This document shows, piece by piece, positions 57,302 through 64,000 of a stretch of DNA of 64,000 bases. Both the position numbers and the translations under genes were made by a program. The DNA is from Galerina marginata (lineage: Eukaryota > Basidiomycota > Agaricomycetes > Agaricales > Galerinaceae): the NCBI GenBank assembly GCA_023014335.1, contig JAECYW010000002.1, positions 1,798,001 to 1,862,000 of the forward strand, read 5' to 3'. The notes under the pieces are model-generated. The model was given only the letters and a program-made list of their open reading frames with translations, had not been told where the DNA came from and did not search any database. Positions within the stretch are counted from its first letter, which is position 1. Each line of letters opens with the position of its first letter.

Positions 57302-57309
57302 AAGGGATG

Positions 57310-57920
57310 CTTCTGAGGGACATAGTCATCTCTTGCAGTCGTAAATTAAAGATAGACTCAAAGAGACCTAGTCAACTCTGTAGCAAGCCTAGATACGAAT
57401 CAATGGTTAGTATGCAAGTAAGATACCATCAGACCTACTGGTGAACAATTCCGACCGCAACAAAATCTCGCCCAAATTCAAGTACTTATCGCGATCTTTC
57501 TCGTATATTGTCCGGAACAACGCAGTAGTTTATCGCATTAATAGATTAGGACACTGTTCTGAGAGACACAGTCAGCTCTACAGCGGGTGTAAGTACGAGA
57601 AGTAAGGGCGAAGATTGGACAGTGTTCCATGGATAGGACGGTGTCCGATGGAGCCGGAGTCGTATGTTGAGTTACAAAATTAGGTCTGAATGGCCAATGT
57701 CAGAGAGACGGAGTCAACTCTCGAGTGGTGTACAAGTCCAAAACAGTTAGGCGAAGGTTGGATGAATAGGACGCCGTTCAAGTTCGACGGATCCGAAGAC
57801 GTATGTTAAGTTACAAGATCAGGTTGGTGTTTGAGGGATTCTGCCGTTGAATTGAGAGATACAATCACCTCAATTGAGGAGAGAACGAAAGTCAACTCCT
57901 GGTAGGACGAGTAGCGAGTA
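57310..57920. repeat. Degenerate tandem repeats, unit about 140-150 bp
   Basis: Blocks starting GAGAGACACAGTCAGCTCT (57561), GAGAGACGGAGTCAACTCT (57703) and GAGAGATACAATCACCTCA (57854) recur at about 142 and 151 bp. A second anchor, CGTATGTTGAGTTACAAAAT (57661) and CGTATGTTAAGTTACAAGAT (57800), repeats at 139 bp. Older fragments of the first anchor appear near 57313 and 57361. Units have diverged by point change and small indels. No coding frame follows the repeat. Confidence 0.75.
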
Positions 57921-58180
57921 GCGAGATCAGATTGACGCTCCAGTCCTCAGAGTCTGATCGCGATTAGTTCATGACCACGTGATATTTCATTCTCAGCCAT
58001 TACAAATTTTGTTAAGAAATTTATACCACTAGATTCAAATATTTCAAGAATAGAATATGAATTAAAATTGATGATATATTGGAAGAACATAACTAGAAAG
58101 GACGACTTGACAATTGATTGTCCCGGAGAGTATGTACTGTGAATTAGAGATCCGCCTTTTCAATTTGTGTAGCGATTGAT
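57921..58180. other. AT-rich flank of TEA gene A
   Basis: 260 bp after the tandem repeats and before the stop codon of TEA gene A; AT-rich, likely its 3' UTR. No other feature seen. Confidence 0.35.
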
Positions 58181-59722
58181 TCAAGGGAATAAGAGGTCCA
58201 AACTCAAGAAGGGTTCGAAAGTGAGAGCCGAGTCAGAATTGATGTGGTCGGGGGTTTCAAGGCCGAGTTGTGAACACTCTGCCATATTATCATATACTGT
58301 ATTGACGCCTCCAAAAGTAGGGACGCCACCACAGGGCTGCTGTGGTGAGGGGAAGGACGAGGGTATATGGTTCACAGGGGGTGTGCTCTGATTGAAAGAA
58401 CCGCAGGGAGCCTGCAGCAGTGGAGTGGACTATGGCAAAAGATCAGTAGAAGGGAAGAATTGAGTCAAAAATTTAACTAACCAAACCAGACATAGGTGAA
58501 TGGGCCGGAGGGGTGTTAAACGTTGACGACGCCCGAGAGTGTTGTGCAGGGGTGCTGAGAAAAGTGTAAATAAGGGAGATTTTAGACAACGAATTATCAC
58601 TGGTTTGAGTATGGTCGGGGTTCGTCTCTTCTAGCAGTTGTAGAACTGTGTATTGACGGGCGTCTAAAAGTTCAAGTCAGAAACTTTCATCTCTCTCTAC
58701 CTAAAAGAGTCATACCCTGACTGGAGCATAGCTTTACCCAGAATCCAGGGACGAGAGCTGAGTTGTAAAGCCATGCGAGCCCGGTGCTTTGAGTCGGGGA
58801 TGAAATACACTTTAACGGGACAGCCTCCGTATGCACAGGCCCACTGAACCCCTTCGCGTAAACTGAGAAAGTAGATCGAGGTATTAACGCAAAAGGAGAA
58901 AGGAACTGCACAGAACCAAGGAGAAATGGAAGAGGATTCCACTGAAGTTCACACCTAAGTTGCTCTTGGGTTGGAGAAGCAAGCTGTCGAAGTTGGATCG
59001 ATTGTGGGGTTGTCAATCCAATCTTGAAAAGGTCAATAAATGGGGTAGTGGAAAGCCATAGATCATTCTGGAGATCAATTTCGACGTATACGGAACTTTC
59101 TTTTGGAGTTATGCTCTGAGATTTGAGTCGCTGGGAAGTCGTCCTCTGAGATTTGAGCCGCTTGGAACTCGTCCTCTGAGATGCAAGTCGACGCACTAGC
59201 TCCTATAAGTACTTTGGCTGATTCACAAATAATCGTCGACATACTCGTCTCGTCTTTGCGAGTCATCCGCAAGTATTGAATCCGACTGCCCACTTGTCTT
59301 TCAGATCTCCTCCTACCAGTGGTGTTCAAAATATGGTCCGAAATAAATTTATTTTGCTGTGGGAATCGTCCGGACGTTGTTTTGCCAGCTCTATATATTT
59401 CCAGGCCTGAAAGAAACATAGTCATCCTGACGGTCAAGGAAGGAAGAACGCATAGCAGTACCCGCGAGCAACGCCGCCTCTCTGCATGTCGGTTAGCATC
59501 GAAGTCATTGACCTTTTTTTGGGACGAAACTCACAAGTATGGAGGCCATACGGCCTCTCCTGTGCCCTTCAGAGTGTACCATTTTCGTCTGCCCGTGACA
59601 AGGAGTTGGGCGGTGTCTCGAACTTTCTCCTCCTCCGACGGCGAGTAGAGAGGATCTATGAAAATCGTCATACAACCAAAGCCTGTTTCATAATCAAAGC
59701 CATGCTCCTCAGATTGTTTCAT
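58181..59722 (-). CDS. TEA/ATTS-domain transcription factor, copy A
   Basis: Six exons: 59722-59535, 59481-59462, 59406-59245, 59195-58701, 58663-58482 and 58429-58181; all joints keep phase, 431 aa. The TEA DNA-binding domain runs from about residue 55: EAVWPPYLEAALLAGLEIY, then SGRFPQQNKFISDHILNTTG, then RRRSERQVGSRIQYLRM. The family (AbaA, Tec1, TEAD) binds CATTCC-like sites. A shared C-terminal domain follows (VYVEIDLQNDLW, LPFLLGSVQFLSPFALIPRS), then a Ser/Pro-rich tail ending EPFLSLDLLFP, possibly an activation region. The linker has three copies of a ten-residue SQRTxSxRLK unit. Exon 2 is 20 nt and intron 4 only 37 nt. The frame is open upstream of M1 without an ATG, so the N-terminus may be incomplete compared with copy B. 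Confidence 0.82.
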
Positions 59723-60937
59723 GTAGTCAGGAATGGGAGGTTCTGAGTGCTGAATCGCGGGGGTTGGTTGCTTGACAAAGGGACAGGTTAGTCAAGGTTG
59801 GTCAAGGTCGCGGTGGATTGCATAAGCTTTCGGAACTTCACAAAGCGCTCGAATTTGTGAAAGTGTGACGAATTGGGCGATCAGGACAATAGGAAGCCGC
59901 GGACAATTCTATGCACGTCACTGTAAAACGAAATGCTTCAAGTGTCGATCCTATCAAACCCTACCTACAAAGCCCATTTAAGATTGATCGGACGGCGGCA
60001 TCAGGATTTGTGATTTGTAGAAGGCCAGATTACGAGGTATGACGATGGTGAATATTGAGCATTGAAGACCCTTTGGCTGCGTGGATGTTTAGAACCAATT
60101 CAAGGACAAGGGATGCCTTCAACGAACCCGGGTTTCAAGGCCACGCATCAGAGGGAACAAACCAATAAACTTCAGAGTTTATTGAGCACCCATTGCCACA
60201 GGGTGGTTGTCGTAATCGGCGCTCGATCGACTGTCTGGGGCTTTGCTCAATGCGTACGTGATTCCCCGTCCATAGAGTAGGCACGTCCGTGACTGGTGGG
60301 AGGATCCAAGGATTGACTGCATGGAACGAACCTTGCTCAATGTATTATGGACATCGAGGGAAGCATCCAAATAGAATCAAGTAGTGGGAAGGTTCGAGAC
60401 AAGAAGCGGACCACTGGCGGACCTCGCTGGTTCTGCACTGCTGTCGACGGTGAGATCCGAAGTGCACGTAGTATCCCCAGAAGATAGGCTTATTTGAGTG
60501 GGTTTGACTCGTGGTTAAACCGGGTTAACCCATGCATAGTTTAAAGTATATGCACAAAGGCTTTTCCGCGTGAAGATCTTGGAATAGAGATGCTGCTCCA
60601 GCTTCCAAATTAATGTCATCATCATTGGCAACATTCAATTTATTTTCTGTTCACTGATTTGTAGGCCTCAGCCAGTCAGCCGGAACCATTCAAGAATGAT
60701 CGGCACGGCCAGCCCATAGTCGTTGACGAAGAAACTTGAATACATGGTATATTTAAATTTCGGTGATCTAAACTAACAAACATTATTTATAAGTAAGATT
60801 GTCGCTATGTAATCATGGTGAGTGCCCAGCAATAACAGCGCCAAGGTAACAGGAATCCTGAACTGGTGACCAACTTCGTTGAAAACGACAGAGATCCTGG
60901 GTACGATTGTCATATACGTCCCTCCCGCTTATGGTGG
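59723..60937. other. Spacer between the tandem TEA genes
   Basis: 1.2 kb between copy A's start and copy B's stop. It should hold the copy A promoter. The minus-strand frame 61001-60813 resembles copy A's C-terminal text (VYDN region) and may mean copy B has an alternative or further 3' exon here. No other feature is supported. Confidence 0.4.
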
Positions 60938-62471
60938 TCACAGCGTTGCTGATTCTGGAGAAGGAAACGAAAATGGTAGTGGTCTTACGGAGGGTAAACA
61001 TATTGAAGTTGAATCAAGGTGGGAAGTGAATACTGAGCGGTGCGAATAATTGATGTCCATGTCCAAGCTCTGGTGTTGCGGGTGTTGCCCTGTGGGGTAT
61101 ACAGTATCTGGATCTGGAGCTAGCTTACACTGTGTGGAAAGGTCAACGGGTTGGAACTATCAAGTCAAAGACGGAACTGACGGGATTAGATATAGACGTG
61201 TGTGAATGGGTCCAAGGACTGTTAGATGGGTTCTGTAACGGTCGTGCGGTGAAACTGAAGTTATAAATGAGGAAGATATTGTGCGTAGTGAAATTATTGA
61301 AGCCCGGAATACAGCCTAAGTCCTTTGGTTCCAAGCTCTGAACTATGGTGTATCGACTGGCATCTATGAAAAGTCGATTCAGAAACTTCATATCCACATC
61401 CAGGAATCGTGTCATACCCTGACTTAAACATAGCTTTCTCCAAAAGCTAGGGACAAGGTCTGAGCTGTACAACCAGCCTATGCTTTGACACGGAGACGAA
61501 ATACACTTCAATGGGCCAGCTTCTGCATGCACAGGCGCATTAGATTCCTTTTCGTAGACCAGGAAGATTGATTGAGGAATTAGCGCGATCGGAGAAAGAA
61601 ACAGCACAGATCCACAAAGAAAGGGAAGAATATTCGAATTACCAGGACACAGTTGCGGAGTGGCGAATGGCGCAAGCTGAATTGACTGTGGCCTCGAGTC
61701 CACGTCGACTAGATTAATAGAGGGAGTGGGCGAGGGCCATAGCTCATTTTGCAGAGCGATTTCGATATATACACAGCGTTGCCCTGAGAATGACTTCCGC
61801 GCTTGGCTGTCAATGGGTGATGACAAACTGCCTGAACTACACTCCACTTGCGGGGGGGCGGGTGTCAGCTCGGAAGTGTTGCCTTGAGATATGAAACGAA
61901 GTACTTGGCCAGTGTAAGTGCTTCGGTTCATTCAACATCAACCACTGGACGCACCTTTTTTCACATTGCACGTTTTTCGCAGCTGCTGTAGGCGACTACC
62001 GACCTGTTTTGGAGTTCTTCTCCTCCCGGTGCTTTGGAAGATGTGTTCGGAAATAAATTTATTTCGGTTTGGAAATCGTCCCGCAGTTTTATGCATTGTA
62101 TAGACTGTGTCTCCGGGTCGATACTGTTCTAAAGCTAAAAAAAAGGCAGTCATCACCGATGAACAAGGAGGGAGGCGGAGCTGTACCTTCAAATAAGGCT
62201 GCTTCTCTGAATGCAGTGAGCATTGAGGTCGTTGACGATGATCCAGTGAGAAAACTCACACGAATGGCGGCCATACCGCCTCACCTTTTCCTTGGAGGGT
62301 CTTCCAGCTTGTCCGACCACTGGCCACGACTTGCGCAGCATCACGCGACCTTTCCTCCTCCGAGGGAGTGTAAGAAAAATCATCGACGGTCATGGCCATG
62401 AAAATGAAGCCCTGTTCCTGCGTCGTGTAGCCTGGGTCAGGAGGTCCTGAATGAGCAGCAGTAACGGCCAT
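60938..62471 (-). CDS. TEA/ATTS-domain transcription factor, copy B
   Basis: Five exons: 62471-62260, 62206-62187, 62134-61955, 61903-61182 and 61129-60938; 441 aa. The TEA domain is closer to consensus than in copy A: GEAVWPPFVEAALFEALEQY, then AGRFPNRNKFISEHIFQSTG, then RRRTPKQVGSRLQQLRKTC. The N-terminal flank (YTPSEEERSRDAAQVVASGR) and the C-terminal domain (VYIEIALQNELWPS, LPFLCGSVLFLSPIALIPQS) match copy A block by block, and both genes have the same 20-nt second exon, so they arose by tandem duplication. The last exon, reading LAPDPDTVYPTGQHPQHQS to FSFPSPESATL, is the least certain. Without it the frame closes at 61143 (390 aa). Confidence 0.82.
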
Positions 62472-64000
62472 TTGATAGCGGGTACGTTTAACGTTTGGCG
62501 TTTAGAATCCGTCAAGGACAAGGCCCGAGTCCGATGGGTGCTTTGCCTTCCACCCAGTATTTAAAGGTAGCTGAGTGTTCGGAGGTGGAATGGAGAGAGG
62601 GACAAGCAGAGTGATAGCCAAGGGCGATTTTCTACAGGCCAGTGCATAAGGGCAAGACTCGCCATCAGGTTCCACGCCATAGGACTCGCCGCGCCGGCGA
62701 AAGGCGAGACTTTTAGAGGTTCAGCTATGCAGTACCTCAGCGGAAATCCGATATCCCAATGTAGACGCCTTTCTTCTCTGCCCGATCGATTTGTTAAACC
62801 TAATGCTTGTTAGCGCACTGGGCGTCATGCAGTTAGAATGTTGTTGGGTTGATAAATCTGGACGATTATGTCACCCTGGCAGATTGAATCTGATTGATCG
62901 AGTTTTGATTTGGGACCACCTATAAGAGAAGGTGTCATCTGATTTCGAATTTCGAATATCGGTGATATGTTGTAGCGCGGCTGACATGGAGGCTCGATGA
63001 TTGCCAGCACATGAAACGGATGTCGTTGTCGTCTCTGAAAAAAATCATACTTCAGTCATTTCAGTGTGATGGCCACCGGGAAGACTCCGCGAAAGGCTAT
63101 CGGGTCAAAGCTGAATTTTAGGCCATGCTTTCCCGTTATTTTCGTGCACAAAACCAATCTCACACCTTGAGTGGCCATCAGTAAATCTGTCTGTTTTATA
63201 AATGTATATATGGTAGCTTGGCAAGTGTAGGCCAGTGCTTACGCATGGCATGAACGAGTCCTGATCTTTATTTTTTTTGAGGGTTAAGAAGTTGAAATGG
63301 TAAGTATCAAGGATAAGAAACGTTGAAATAGTATATCGCATTATACATACTACAGTATTGCTTTTGGAGGAAATAGCTTCACGGTTCGCCATCGGCGCAG
63401 TAGTCTTCGCGGACTGTAGCCTGTAATTGAATATGACATTTAATATTCTGCTTATGCATCGCGACGCGGTTTGCACTTACCCATTGCTTGGTGCTCAAAT
63501 ACTGTCCCCAGGCTTCTTGCCTGCATCATCCTCTTCTAAACTATGCTTCTCCGTGCCTTTGTAGTCGTTCCCAAGCTTTTGCGCGAGACGTTCGTGATAA
63601 GGGCGCACAGGGTGGCTAGTCAAGCCTCATTGTCTCCACCCGCCTTCCCGCTCCCACCCTGCCCTGGGGCAGCGCTTCCACTTCAAGGTGGGAAGTGGTC
63701 GATCGCGATTTTGGTGTTGATTGCCAAACTTCGCTTTCAACCCACCTCGGACTCCAACCGAGGTTGCATCCCACCTTCTACCTCTTCAGTCATGCAGAAA
63801 AAGTCGATTGCTCTCACCCTTCAGCCTTGGCTCCGAGCGCCGGCCCACATGCTTGACAAACGAGGGGCACGCGACGCGCGTTTGTTGGGAGAGTAGCAAT
63901 ACGATCTAGAATGCATCAAAATGTATTATGTAAGGTAGAAACAGTGAACATAAATCACTTACAAGCTCAATATTGATATTGAGGCATTGAGGGCGGAATG
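62472..64000. other. Right edge: copy B promoter and unannotated sequence
   Basis: 1.5 kb without a gene I can support. It should contain the copy B promoter. A 117-codon plus-strand frame (63543-63896, MLLRAFVVVPKLLRE) and a minus-strand stretch near 63535-63365 that could splice (LGTVFEHQAMGYSPRRLLRR) both lack family motifs. Confidence 0.35.

Noticed and set aside
63365..63896. Possible genes at the right edge on both strands
   Set aside because: No recognisable motif and only one weak splice possibility; left as unannotated.

Overview
The window looks like a gene-dense chromosome segment from a mushroom-forming basidiomycete (Agaricomycete-like). Nearly every gene is cut by short 37-60 bp GT-AG introns, intergenic gaps are often under 200 bp, and the recognisable proteins are eukaryotic and fungal: NRDE2, Byr4/Bfa1, Sec39, NIP7, AFG3, WRAP73, prefoldin 6, mitochondrial uS17, Vps20, PPIL2 and MIM2. 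No rRNA, tRNA, CRISPR or bacterial operon structure was seen. Exon maps were built by hand from splice consensus, reading-frame arithmetic and remembered family motifs; no alignment was run.

Region 1 (1-26 kb) is conserved housekeeping: a disordered coiled-coil protein, Sec39 (ER-Golgi tether), a large RING-H2 protein, NIP7 (60S biogenesis), a small promethin-like membrane protein, NRDE2 (RNA surveillance), Byr4 (septation/mitotic exit GAP subunit), urease accessory UreD, a Dal5-like anion permease and the mitochondrial m-AAA protease AFG3. Region 2 (26-51.9 kb) mixes an epoxide-hydrolase pair (one broken, one with an open reading frame), WRAP73, a drug/polyamine-type MFS pump, mitochondrial uS17, prefoldin 6, gamma-glutamyltranspeptidase, a PP2C phosphatase, a secreted histidine acid phosphatase, Vps20, PPIL2, a PPR protein, MIM2 and a sugar porter. 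Region 3 (51.9-64 kb) is sparse accessory DNA: inverted repeats, a tiny six-exon gene of unknown family, a 5'-truncated LINE with a 12-bp target-site duplication, decayed ~140-bp tandem repeats, and two tandem TEA/ATTS-domain transcription-factor genes.

Two window-wide patterns stand out. First, at least seven conserved genes are each out of frame by exactly one extra base, nearly always in a short homopolymer; skipping that base restores the expected protein and, where checked, the expected length (NIP7 becomes 180 aa, Sec39 999 aa). Insertion-type sequence error is the simplest explanation, but the sign is uniform. Second, six introns use GC-AG borders, which is many for roughly 150 introns. 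The TEA pair, the micro-exons and the small unknown gene are the best candidates for new biology.
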